From assembly GCA_003223325.1 (NCBI GenBank), contig QHYS01000015.1, positions 25,091 to 89,090 on the forward strand: 64,000 nucleotides of DNA, given 5' to 3'. Positions 38,961 through 48,161 of the stretch are shown piece after piece. Numbering within the stretch: position 1 is the stretch's first letter; each line of letters starts with the position of its first letter. The DNA comes from Acidobacteriota bacterium (lineage in GTDB: Bacteria; Acidobacteriota; Terriglobia; Acidiferrales; UBA7541). The notes below the pieces were generated by a model, which did no database searches, had not been told where the DNA came from, and worked only from the letters and a program-made list of their open reading frames with translations. Position numbers and translations under genes: made by a program.

Positions 38961-40379
38961 TCATGCCCTGCCCGCATCAAGTTCGGCGCGCAAAGCGCTC
39001 GCCTGGCCGCGAAGCCGGCTGCTGCCGAAGATGGCCATCGAGGCGAAGAGTGCGGGCGCCATTCCGGCAAGAAAGATGCGCTGCGGGGTCCAGCCCATCG
39101 AAAGCAGCATTCCGCCGATGGCCGGTCCCACAATGGATCCGACGCGGCCGACTCCCAGGGCCCAACCGACTCCGGTTGACCGCACGGTCGTGGGATAAAA
39201 ACCGGCGGCCAAGGCGTTTAGGCCCGCCTGTGCACCCTGAATGGCCACCCCGAGCACAAATGTGACCGTCATCATGCTTGCAAACGATCGCGTCAAAAAC
39301 GCCAGCGAACCGATCAGCAGCGCGGAGATTACAAATTGCGCCAGCAGTGTGGCGTAGGCACCGCAGGAATTCATCGCGCGGCCTTCGCTGAGCGCCCCCA
39401 CGATTCCGCCGAGGCTGAAAAGTGAGACCGCGATAACTCCAGCGGAAACAGCTAGACCCGATTGCCGCAGGAGGCCTGGTAGCCAGTTCACAATGAAATA
39501 AAGGATTAGCAGATTCATGAAGAACGGAATCCATAACAGAATTGTCCCTGCGGCTCGCTCTTCGGTGAAGAGGCGCCGCACTGGAAGCCCTTCGTTCTTC
39601 TCCGTGCTCGCTGATGCCACAGGCGGGGTCCCCGGCACGCCCCGCTTCTGCGCGTGCTGGGGTGCAGACGAGAGATCGAGTTCTGCGCTGCTGATTTCTG
39701 GCGCAATCTCTCGCATGATTTTGGAAATTGCGCTAGCGTCTTTTCCGCGCGCGGTAAGGAAACGCACGGATTCTGGCAGCGCCTTGACCAGAATAATGGC
39801 AATCGCCAGTGGCAAAATGCCGCCGAGATAAAAAACGGAGCGCCAGCCCCACAGCGGAATCATCACGGAACTGGCCAGACCGCCGACCAAGGCTCCAAGC
39901 GGCATGCCGACGAAAAGCATGCCGACGAAAACAGCCTGCAGGCGCTTGGGCGAATACTCGGAGGTCAGCGCGACGACGTTGGGCATGGCGCCGCCCAGCC
40001 CCAGGCCCGTCAGGAAGCGAAAAATGATCAGTTGCTCGAGCGAAACGGCGCGCGCCGTCATCAAAGCGAAAATTGCAAACGTAAGGGCGGAGAGCACCAC
40101 CGGCCATTTGCGTCCCCAACGATCTGCCACCGGACCCATGGCCATGGCCGCGATCATCAGGCCGATGAGGCCGGCGGAAAAGACAGGCCCGAAATTCTTG
40201 AGCGGAATCGCCAGAGTTTCGGAGATGGAGGGCGCTAGAAAACCGATGCACTGCGTATCGAAACCATCGAGCAAAAGCACCAGGCCGCACAAAGTGATCG
40301 TGGAGAGTTGAAACCGGCTCAGCGGCCGCTGGTCGATGATCTCGCTAACCGTGAGCCTGCGCGTCCCGGCGCTATGCAC
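38961..40379 (-). CDS. MFS transporter, aromatic acid:H+ symporter (PcaK/AAHS)-like
   Basis: LLDGFDTQCIGFLAPSI, GPVADRWGRKWPVVLSAL, RFLTGLGLGGAMPNVVALTSEYSPKRLQ. Confidence 0.88.
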   Translation of the reverse strand: MHSAGTRRLTVSEIIDQRPLSRFQLSTITLCGLVLLLDGFDTQCIGFLAPSISETLAIPLKNFGPVFSAGLIGLMIAAMAMGPVADRWGRKWPVVLSALTFAIFALMTARAVSLEQLIIFRFLTGLGLGGAMPNVVALTSEYSPKRLQAVFVGMLFVGMPLGALVGGLASSVMIPLWGWRSVFYLGGILPLAIAIILVKALPESVRFLTARGKDASAISKIMREIAPEISSAELDLSSAPQHAQKRGVPGTPPVASASTEKNEGLPVRRLFTEERAAGTILLWIPFFMNLLILYFIVNWLPGLLRQSGLAVSAGVIAVSLFSLGGIVGALSEGRAMNSCGAYATLLAQFVISALLIGSLAFLTRSFASMMTVTFVLGVAIQGAQAGLNALAAGFYPTTVRSTGVGWALGVGRVGSIVGPAIGGMLLSMGWTPQRIFLAGMAPALFASMAIFGSSRLRGQASALRAELDAGRA

Positions 40380-40561
40380 GGTGGTCTCCCTGTGAGCACA
40401 AAGTGTAGAGCATTCCCGCAGCTACTACCAGAAGCGCAGAACGGCGCGCTCGCCGGAAGCGCATTTTGCGGCATTCCCTTTAGCGCATATACTGGGCCGC
40501 TTGAGTTCGTTGGCCCGCAACTTCCCGAGAAGGTTCCTGCATCACTCGAGAGCGAAGCATC

Positions 40562-41947
40562 ATGACACCCGCGCCAAACTCACACGTGACGGAAACTGCG
40601 CAGGCCCAAGGCACTCCGGCTAAAGGCAAAGTATGGCAGATGACTGCGACAGAGTGGCTGATCTGCGCGCTGGCTTGCGTTGGTTTCGCATTCGATACTT
40701 ACACACTCCTCGTTCTCACCCTGATTGTGCGGCCGGCGCTGACCGAAATGCTGCCAGCGAGCGTAGGACCCACGGTTTTCAATCAGTGGGTGGGAATTCT
40801 GTTTTATGTTCCGGCGATTGCCGGAGGCATTTTTGGTTTGCTGGGCGGTTATCTGATCGACCTGCTGGGCCGCCGACGCATCCTGATGTGGAGCATTTTG
40901 CTCTACGGCGTGTGCACCTTCGGGACCGCGTACGTTACCAGCCCCGGACAATTCTTGCTGCTGCGCTGCGGGACGTTCATAGGCGTCTCGGTGGAATTTG
41001 TCGCGGCGACGGCATGGCTCGCGGAGCTATTTACGCACCGCGAACAACGCGAAGCCATTATCGGCTACACGCAGGCCTTTGCCTCGACCGGTGGCCTGCT
41101 GATCAGTGCCGCCTACTATCTCGCGGTGACCTACAGCCAGCGCCTGCCACTCATACACGGCACCCACGAAGCCTGGCGTTATACGGCGATGTCGGGACTA
41201 ATGCCTGCAATTCCGCTCATTGTGCTGCGGCCGTTTCTTCCGGAATCGCCGATCTGGAAACGTAAAAAGGCCGAGGGAACGTTGCAGCGCCCCAGCTTTG
41301 CCGAGCTCTTCCGTCCGGCGTTTCGCAAGACAGCCCTGATTACCTGCCTGATGATGGCCTGTTCTTATGGGGGATCGTTTGGGATGCTGCAGCATTTCGC
41401 CAGGATTATTCCCGGCACGCCCGGAGTACGAGTCCTGCCGGTGGCGGCCCAGGAACAGCGCGTCGGCGCGTTGCAAGGCGTGCAGGAGATGGGTGGACTG
41501 GCCGGACGCTTCCTCATGGCCTTTCTCGCGGTACACATTTTGAGCCGAAGGCGCTTGCTGCGGCTGTTTCAGATCCCCGCACTCGTACTGATTCCTTTGG
41601 TGATGTTCCTCCCGGCGATGCGGGATCAAGACATGTCTACCGCCGGAATTTTTGCGCTTGGCCTTTTGACCGTAGCCCAGTTCAGCTTTTGGGGAAATTA
41701 TCTGCCGCTCGTTTATCCCACGTATTTGCGGGGAACGGGCGAGGCTTTCGCCGCGAATATCGGCGGGAGAATGCTGGGCACCTCGGCGGCCTTGCTAGTG
41801 ACCTCCATTGTGCAATTCATGCCGGGGGGCAGCGCCAGCCGCCAACTCGGGTATGCGGCGGGAATTGTGGGATTGCTCTCGTATATCGTGGGATTTGTGG
41901 CTAGCTTCTGGCTGCCTGAACCCTCGCTCGAGGCAACACCTGACTGA
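40562..41947 (+). CDS. MFS transporter
   Basis: FGLLGGYLIDLLGRRRILMWSILLYG, multi-TM. Confidence 0.88.
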   Translation: MTPAPNSHVTETAQAQGTPAKGKVWQMTATEWLICALACVGFAFDTYTLLVLTLIVRPALTEMLPASVGPTVFNQWVGILFYVPAIAGGIFGLLGGYLIDLLGRRRILMWSILLYGVCTFGTAYVTSPGQFLLLRCGTFIGVSVEFVAATAWLAELFTHREQREAIIGYTQAFASTGGLLISAAYYLAVTYSQRLPLIHGTHEAWRYTAMSGLMPAIPLIVLRPFLPESPIWKRKKAEGTLQRPSFAELFRPAFRKTALITCLMMACSYGGSFGMLQHFARIIPGTPGVRVLPVAAQEQRVGALQGVQEMGGLAGRFLMAFLAVHILSRRRLLRLFQIPALVLIPLVMFLPAMRDQDMSTAGIFALGLLTVAQFSFWGNYLPLVYPTYLRGTGEAFAANIGGRMLGTSAALLVTSIVQFMPGGSASRQLGYAAGIVGLLSYIVGFVASFWLPEPSLEATPD

Positions 41948-41962
41948 GGTTGGAATTCACAC

Positions 41963-41994
41963 AGAGAGATCCCTCGCTTCGCTCAGGATGACAC
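41963..41994 (+). repeat. REP-like repeat family A copy
   Basis: AGAGAGATCCCTCGCTTCGCTCAGGATGACA. Confidence 0.45.
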
Positions 41995-42016
41995 CTGCCC
42001 GACTGAAAAGCGCGTG

Positions 42017-43036
42017 CTACGACGGCAGCTTGAGACGAAGCAGGCGGCAGGCGTTGCCCTGGTATATTTTGCGACGGTCTGCCTCGGAGATCTCCAAGAC
42101 GTCGAGGCAGCGGATGGTTTCGCGGATGTAGCCGGCGCCCTTTTCTGGATCGAAAGGTGAGTCAGAGGCAAAAAGCACGTGATCAGCGCCAAAGAAATCG
42201 AGTCCGCAACGAAGAGCGCTGCCCGCGCCGAAAGTGGCCGTATCCGCGTAGAACATCTTGAAATAGTCCTGCGGGCGCTTTTTCAAACGGCGCAAGTAAA
42301 CCGTCAGATCTTCCTCTTCGGTGCGCGCGCCGAGTTGATCAAGGCCGGGACCGGTGCGTCCTGAGAAATAAGGAATCATGCCGCCCAGGTGGTGCGTGAT
42401 GACCTTGAGCTTGGGAAGGCGATCGAACAATCCGGCGAAAACCATGCGAGCCATGAAAATACTGGTTTCGTAGGGCCAGCCAAAAACCCACCACAGCTCG
42501 AATTTGGATTTTTTCTCACTCTGGTAATCGGCGAAACCGGCGCCGCGCGCCGGATGCACCCAAATCGGCGCATCGAGTTCGGCCATTTTCTCGAAGATGG
42601 GCAGGAAATCGGGTTCATCGAGCGGCCGACCATTCACATTGGTAAAAATCTGCACGCCCGCGGCACCGAGCTTTTTCACGGCGCGTTCACTCTCCTTCAC
42701 GGCCGCGTCGGGATTGTTCATAGGCAAGGCGGCAACAAAGCCGGTAAAGCGACTCGGGTGCTTGGCCGCTAGCTCGGCCAAACCATCATTCGCCAATGCA
42801 GCGAGTTCCGGCGATTTTTGTGGATCGGCAAGCGCTTCAATAGGCGGTAGCGGCATGCACGGCACCTGGATATAGTCACGGAACTCATCCATCATGCGGA
42901 AGCGAACGTCGAGATCGATGAGAGAAGGAATCTCGGTGACCCGCTTTTTTATTGTTGTGCCACGCTCCGGGAGAACCAACATGCGTTCGTAAAAGTTTTT
43001 CGGAAAGATATGGCAGAAGATGTCAATTTTCATCAA
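42017..43036 (-). CDS. Amidohydrolase-2 (ACMSD/decarboxylase-like) family protein
   Basis: KIDIFCHIFPKNF, GVQIFTNVNGRPLDEPDFLPIFEKMAELDAPIWVHPARG, VITHHLGGMIPYF, VLFASDSPFDPE. Confidence 0.88.
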   Translation of the reverse strand: MMKIDIFCHIFPKNFYERMLVLPERGTTIKKRVTEIPSLIDLDVRFRMMDEFRDYIQVPCMPLPPIEALADPQKSPELAALANDGLAELAAKHPSRFTGFVAALPMNNPDAAVKESERAVKKLGAAGVQIFTNVNGRPLDEPDFLPIFEKMAELDAPIWVHPARGAGFADYQSEKKSKFELWWVFGWPYETSIFMARMVFAGLFDRLPKLKVITHHLGGMIPYFSGRTGPGLDQLGARTEEEDLTVYLRRLKKRPQDYFKMFYADTATFGAGSALRCGLDFFGADHVLFASDSPFDPEKGAGYIRETIRCLDVLEISEADRRKIYQGNACRLLRLKLPS

Positions 43037-43063
43037 TGGGCCTCAAGTCATTCACCGAATAGG

Positions 43064-43096
43064 CGAGATTCTTCGTCGCTACTCCCCTCAGAATAT
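43064..43096 (+). repeat. REP-like repeat family A copy
   Basis: CGAGATTCTTCGTCGCTACTCCCCTCAGAATAT. Confidence 0.45.
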
Positions 43097-43200
43097 AACC
43101 ATGTCTCAAGGATCGGTTGGCTGTTAGGGTGCTCATCACATCCATGCTCGCACAAACGTCGCGGCCGAGCGCTGGAAGCTATCAGGGGTGCGGATATATG

Positions 43201-44382
43201 TCAATCCAAGGGCAGGCCGACGTAGTTTTCGGCCAGCGACTGCGAGGCGGCGCGCGAACTGGTTAGATATTCGAGTTCGGCGAGCTGCCGGCGCTGATCA
43301 AAAGCATTATCATCGTCAAAACGATGCAGCATGGAAGTCATCCACCAGGAAAAGCGCTGCACTTTCCAGACACGGTCTAAGCAGATCTCCGAATACTTGT
43401 CGAGCAGGTCCTTTCGTCCCGAACGATAAAACTCGGTGATGGCTCGAGCTAGAACGCGAACATCAGCGACGGCCAAATTCAAGCCTTTCGCGCCCGTCGG
43501 CGGGACGATGTGGGCCGCGTCGCCAGCAAGAAAGAGCTTGCCGTATTGCATGGGCTCGACAACGAAGCTGTGCATCTTGGCGACATTTTTTTGCAGGACC
43601 AGCCCTTCGATCAACTTCCAGCCTTCCTCGGAAGACAAGCGCGCTTGTAGCTCCTGCCAAATTTTCTCGTCTGGCCAGAGTTGAAGATCCTCGTCTGGCG
43701 TGCACTGGATGTACAGGCGGCTGATCTCCGGCGTGCGCATGCTGAGCAGGGCGAAGCCGCGTTGATGATAGGCGTAGATCAACTCCTCCGAAGACGGTGG
43801 CGCTTGCGCGAGAATACCCAGCCATCCGAAAGGATAATCCCGCTGGTAAACGGTAAGGGTGCCTGCGGGAATGGAGGGGCGGCAGATGCCGTGAAAGCCG
43901 TCGCAGCCGGCAATGAAATCGCAGGTGAGTTCGGTTTGCTGTCCGCTGTATTGGAAAAGAATCCGCGGCCGCGAAGCCGCAAAGTCGCACACGCTGACGT
44001 TCTCGACTTCAAAAAAGATCGGCGCGCCGCTGGCATGGCGCGCGTCGACGAGGTCCTTGATAACTTCGCCCTGTGCGTAAATCGTGATGCAGCGCCCGGT
44101 CAGATCCGCGAAATCGATGCGATGCGTGCGCCCGCGGAAGCGTAGGTTGATGCCATGATGCACGAGCCCTTCGCGCTTCATCCTCGCGCCGACACCCATT
44201 TCGCTGAGCAAGTCAGTGGTGGTCTGTTCCAGAAGGCCGGCCCGCACGCGCTCCTGACAATACTCGCGGCTGCGCAATTCGAGCACCACGGATTCGATGC
44301 CCTGAAGATGCAGCAAATGCCCGAGCACGAGCCCCGCGGGACCGGCGCCAACGATGCCGACTTGTGTGCGCATCTGGTTCAT
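43201..44382 (-). CDS. pobA: 4-hydroxybenzoate 3-monooxygenase
   Basis: TQVGIVGAGPAGLVLGHLLHLQGI, RVRAGLLEQTTTDLL, LFLAGDAAHIVPPTGAKGLNLAVADV. Confidence 0.95.
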   Translation of the reverse strand: MNQMRTQVGIVGAGPAGLVLGHLLHLQGIESVVLELRSREYCQERVRAGLLEQTTTDLLSEMGVGARMKREGLVHHGINLRFRGRTHRIDFADLTGRCITIYAQGEVIKDLVDARHASGAPIFFEVENVSVCDFAASRPRILFQYSGQQTELTCDFIAGCDGFHGICRPSIPAGTLTVYQRDYPFGWLGILAQAPPSSEELIYAYHQRGFALLSMRTPEISRLYIQCTPDEDLQLWPDEKIWQELQARLSSEEGWKLIEGLVLQKNVAKMHSFVVEPMQYGKLFLAGDAAHIVPPTGAKGLNLAVADVRVLARAITEFYRSGRKDLLDKYSEICLDRVWKVQRFSWWMTSMLHRFDDDNAFDQRRQLAELEYLTSSRAASQSLAENYVGLPLD

Positions 44383-44400
44383 CTGTTTGGCGGCGTCTTT

Positions 44401-45198
44401 TCATCCGGCAGGAGCTGCGGCTCCGGAGAGGAACTCGCGGACAGCAGTCGTGAACTGAGGCGCGGCCTCAAGATTCGATAAATGCGCTGTGTCGAATTCC
44501 AGATAGCGGGCGCCGCGGATCATGGACGCGAGCAAGCGCCCCTGCACAGGAGGAGCGGCGCGATCGTGCGCGCCGGAAATCACCAAAGTGGGAGCGTCTA
44601 TGTGAGAGGCCTGCTCGGTGAGATCGGTGTCGCGAATGGCTTCGCAGCAAGCGATATAACCCTGTGGCGACGTATCCAGAATCATCCGCCGGACCGAAGC
44701 GATCACATCGGGCGCCCGCGCAACGAATTGCTCCGTGAACCAACGGTCGATCGTTCCCGAAACGATTGCGGGCATCCCGCCCCCGCGAATCGCGGCGATG
44801 CGAGCATTCCAGATGTCGGGATTGCCGATGTGCGCGGCGGTGTCGCAGAGCACGAGACGAGCAAAGCGCTCCGGAGCGTTTGCCCCCAGCCAGATTCCCA
44901 CCTGGCCTCCCATGGAGAGCCCGCAGAAATGCGCCTGGCGGATTTCGAGGGCGCCCATGAGCGCGAGAATATCGCCGCCGAGTTGCTCCTGCGTGCAGGG
45001 GCCCGGAGGCACGGCCGAGAGGCCGTGGCCGCGCGTATCATAGCGGAGGATGCGAAAGTGCTCACGCAACGCAGAGATCTGTGGCTCCCACATCCATAAG
45101 TTCGTGCCCAGTGAATTTGAGAAAACGATAGCCGGCGCACCCGGCTCTCCTTCCAGCCGGTAACGAAGGTGCACGCCATTGGCGTCGATAAAGGGCAC
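44401..45198 (-). CDS. pcaD: 3-oxoadipate enol-lactonase (alpha/beta hydrolase)
   Basis: IVFSNSLGTNLWMWEPQI, RYDTRGHGLS, FCGLSMGGQVGIWL. Confidence 0.92.
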   Translation of the reverse strand: MPFIDANGVHLRYRLEGEPGAPAIVFSNSLGTNLWMWEPQISALREHFRILRYDTRGHGLSAVPPGPCTQEQLGGDILALMGALEIRQAHFCGLSMGGQVGIWLGANAPERFARLVLCDTAAHIGNPDIWNARIAAIRGGGMPAIVSGTIDRWFTEQFVARAPDVIASVRRMILDTSPQGYIACCEAIRDTDLTEQASHIDAPTLVISGAHDRAAPPVQGRLLASMIRGARYLEFDTAHLSNLEAAPQFTTAVREFLSGAAAPAG

Positions 45199-45233
45199 AG
45201 GCGAAATCCTCGATCAACTTTTCGGCTGGGGAT

Positions 45234-46598
45234 TCATTTCTTTGCGTCGCTGCGAGCGGACAAAACCTTCTCGGTCATCTCCGCGGCAGAACCGAGATAG
45301 TTCGAAGGATCGAGCAAGCGGGAAAGATCCGCCGCCGAAAGATGTTTGCGTACCTCGGGATATGACAAGAGCAGCTCAGCGAAATCGCTGCGGTCTTGTG
45401 CGGCACGGCGCGCGGCCTCCTCGACGATTGTGTGTGATTTTTCCTTGCCCAGGCTTTCGCGCAAGGCAAACGCGACAGCTTCGGCGAGAACCAGGCCACC
45501 GGTGAGATTCAGGTTCTGCGACATTTTGTCGGAGTGAACCTCGAGGCCAGCGGCCATGTCCTTGATGTGGGATAAGGCTCCGGCGGTCAGGCGGCAAATT
45601 TCGGGCAGGGTCTCCCATTCGGCATGCCATCCCCCCAGGCCGCGCTCATGCTCCTGCACCATTGACGTCAAAATGGTGGCGACCAGCGCGGGCACGCGAA
45701 AGGCGGCAGCCAGGATCACTGCAGAACTCACCGGATTACGCTTGTGCGGCATGGTGGAGGAATCCCCGCGGCCGGTGCCCGACGGCTCGAGCACTTCATC
45801 GATTTCCGTCTGGGACATCAGGGAGATGTCGCGGGCCATCTTGCCGAGCGAGCCAACCAGCAAGCCGAGCGAAGCAGCGATTTCGGCCAGGCGGTCGCGA
45901 TGTGAGTGCCACGGAAGTTCGGGGAGATCCAGTTCCAACTGGCGCGCCAGCGCGGCGGCCAGTTCCAGGCCGTGATCCGCGGCGGCAGCCAGCGTGCCTA
46001 CGGCTCCGCCAAACTGAAGCACCGACACTTGCTTGCGCGAGCGGCTCAGGCGTTCGCGGTGCCGCACGACGGCGTCGAGCCAGCCAGCCACTTTGAACCC
46101 GAAGGTAACAGGAGGCCCTTGTTGCAGCCAAGTGCGGCCGGCGACGAGCGTGTATTTGTGTGCCGCCGCGAGGTGAGCCAGAGACACCGAGAGATGCCCC
46201 AAATCGCGATCGAGGAGATCGAGCGCTTCGCGCAGCTGGAGCACGAGGCCGGTATCGATGGCGTCCTGGCTGGTGGCGCCCCAATGGACAAATGCAGCCG
46301 CCTGCGCGTCAGACCTGGCCACGAACTCGGTCAAGGCCTTGACCAGGGGAATAGCTAGATTCCCGGAGAGCGCCGCGGCTCGGGCCAGCGACTCCATGTC
46401 AAATAATTCTGCATGGCACTGAGACTCGATCGACGCGATCACGCCGCGGGGAGCGATGCTAATTTCAACAAGCGCACGGGCCAGCGCCGCCTCAAAATCG
46501 AGCATGGACTGCAGCCGGCGCTGATCGGAGAAAACGCGCCGCATCGCGTCTGTAGTGAACAAAGGATCCAGCAAACGGATGGGTTCCGGGGTGGCCAA
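45234..46598 (-). CDS. pcaB: 3-carboxy-cis,cis-muconate cycloisomerase
   Basis: Fumarase/aspartase family: VHWGATSQDAIDTGLVLQLR, GRGDSSTMPHKRNPVSSAVILAAA. Confidence 0.95.
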   Translation of the reverse strand: MATPEPIRLLDPLFTTDAMRRVFSDQRRLQSMLDFEAALARALVEISIAPRGVIASIESQCHAELFDMESLARAAALSGNLAIPLVKALTEFVARSDAQAAAFVHWGATSQDAIDTGLVLQLREALDLLDRDLGHLSVSLAHLAAAHKYTLVAGRTWLQQGPPVTFGFKVAGWLDAVVRHRERLSRSRKQVSVLQFGGAVGTLAAAADHGLELAAALARQLELDLPELPWHSHRDRLAEIAASLGLLVGSLGKMARDISLMSQTEIDEVLEPSGTGRGDSSTMPHKRNPVSSAVILAAAFRVPALVATILTSMVQEHERGLGGWHAEWETLPEICRLTAGALSHIKDMAAGLEVHSDKMSQNLNLTGGLVLAEAVAFALRESLGKEKSHTIVEEAARRAAQDRSDFAELLLSYPEVRKHLSAADLSRLLDPSNYLGSAAEMTEKVLSARSDAKK

Positions 46599-46633
46599 AT
46601 GCTCATCCTCTGAAACGAGGCTGCGCGTTGAAT

Positions 46634-46726
46634 CTAGTGCCGTTCCAACCTTGTGCTACGAATTTCAGCCAGCCAAGAGGTCGTCCCGCCTCCAGTCAGC
46701 GGTTAAAATAGTTGGAACGGCACTAG
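46634..46726 (-). mobile_element. MITE-like element copy 1 (93 bp) with perfect 16-bp terminal inverted repeats
   Basis: CTAGTGCCGTTCCAAC (46634-46649) / GTTGGAACGGCACTAG (46711-46726); internal ACGAATTTC.GCCAGC and GCCTCCAGTCA shared with copy 2. Confidence 0.85.
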
Positions 46727-46730
46727 CTAG

Positions 46731-47327
46731 CTAGTAGTCGAAAAAGACGGTCTCGCCATCTCCCTGCATCACGATCTTCCAGTCGAAAATTTTGGGGGGC
46801 GCGTTTTCGGGAACGTTCTTGGCGCCGCGCTGGCCAGAACACCTGGCCATCAGCGTCGACCGCCGCTCCTGCGGAACCAGCTTCAAAATCGGGTCGTCGG
46901 CGTTACCTGGCTCATCGGGGAAATAGAGGCGAGTTCGTAATGGCTTGAGGAGCCCGCGCGAAAAAAGCGTGACCACGATGTGCGGAGCCTGCAAAGAGCC
47001 GTCCGGGGAAGCCACGCGCCCAGGCTTTATCGTAGTGAAACTGAACTCGCCCTTGTCATCGGTTTCGATGCGCCCAAAGCCCAAGAATCGCGGAGTGGCC
47101 GAATTCTGCGGAAAAATCTCGCCCCCATAACGGCCTGACGAATCCGCCTGCCAGATTTCCAGCATAGCGTCAGGAACTGCGTTGCCATCTGCATCGAGGA
47201 CCTGGCCGCGAATAGTAACTCGCTCGCCGGCGATGCCCTGGGCCACGAAATTTCCCCGTTCGAGGTGAGCCATTCCGAGATGAAAGAACGGGCCCACCGT
47301 TTGGGAGGCGGTTGGCGGCGTGGTCAT
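46731..47327 (-). CDS. pcaG: Protocatechuate 3,4-dioxygenase alpha subunit
   Basis: TASQTVGPFFHLGMAHL, VTIRGQVLDADGNAVPDAMLEIWQADSSGRYGG. Confidence 0.94.
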   Translation of the reverse strand: MTTPPTASQTVGPFFHLGMAHLERGNFVAQGIAGERVTIRGQVLDADGNAVPDAMLEIWQADSSGRYGGEIFPQNSATPRFLGFGRIETDDKGEFSFTTIKPGRVASPDGSLQAPHIVVTLFSRGLLKPLRTRLYFPDEPGNADDPILKLVPQERRSTLMARCSGQRGAKNVPENAPPKIFDWKIVMQGDGETVFFDY

Positions 47328-47354
47328 TTCATTCTCCGAACGTTGCCGAGGCGC

Positions 47355-48062
47355 TCAGGGAGATACCTCCACGGGAGTGGCTTGGCGGCCACGGAGAATG
47401 ATATCGAAACGATACCCGAGCGCATGACTGGGCATGGTGGTGTCCCAGTCAAAATCCGAGATCAAGCGATTGCGCGCGTTTTCATCCGGAACGCTATTAA
47501 AGACCGGATCAAATGGCAGCAGGGGATCTCCCGGAAAATACATCTGCGTCACCAGACGCGAGAGCAGCCCAGCACCGAAGAGCGAAAAATGAATGTGCGC
47601 CGGGCGCCAGGCATTCGGATGATTTTGCCAAGGGTAGGCTCCCGGTTTTATGGTGACAAAACGATAGCGGCCTTCGCGGTCTGTGAGGACACGTCCGCAG
47701 CCGGTGAAATTCGGGTCGAGCGGCGCACCATGCTGGTCCACCCGATGGCGGTACCGTCCCGCCGCGTTGGTTTGCCACACTTCAACGAGCGCCCCGGGAA
47801 TAGCGCGCCCTTCTTCATCCAATACCCGGCCACTTACGATGATGCGTTCTCCCTGGGCCTCGCCGCTGTGCTGATGAGTGAGGTCATTATCGTTTTCGCC
47901 GATCTCGCTATGGCCAAAAACCGGGCCGGTGAGCTCGGATAGAGTGTGCGGCAGCAGAATGAGCGGCTGTTTCGGAGAACGCTTACAGGTGGAGACGTAC
48001 TGAGGGTAAAGGTAATTCGGCTGGGTTCCGGCCGGTGCACGCCCATAACTGGCTGCTTTCAT
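47355..48062 (-). CDS. pcaH: Protocatechuate 3,4-dioxygenase beta subunit
   Basis: ELTGPVFGHSEIGENDNDLTHQ, GALVEVWQTNAAGRYRH, IKPGAYPWQNHPNAWRPAHIHFSLFG. Confidence 0.95.
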   Translation of the reverse strand: MKAASYGRAPAGTQPNYLYPQYVSTCKRSPKQPLILLPHTLSELTGPVFGHSEIGENDNDLTHQHSGEAQGERIIVSGRVLDEEGRAIPGALVEVWQTNAAGRYRHRVDQHGAPLDPNFTGCGRVLTDREGRYRFVTIKPGAYPWQNHPNAWRPAHIHFSLFGAGLLSRLVTQMYFPGDPLLPFDPVFNSVPDENARNRLISDFDWDTTMPSHALGYRFDIILRGRQATPVEVSP

Positions 48063-48161
48063 GGATCCGAAATTGACTGTAACTGGCGAGGGAGTCAGCG
48101 GTCAAGCATCCAAGGGGCGCATCCGATGAGCGCAGCCCACCGAGCCCGGCGGAGGCCAAGC

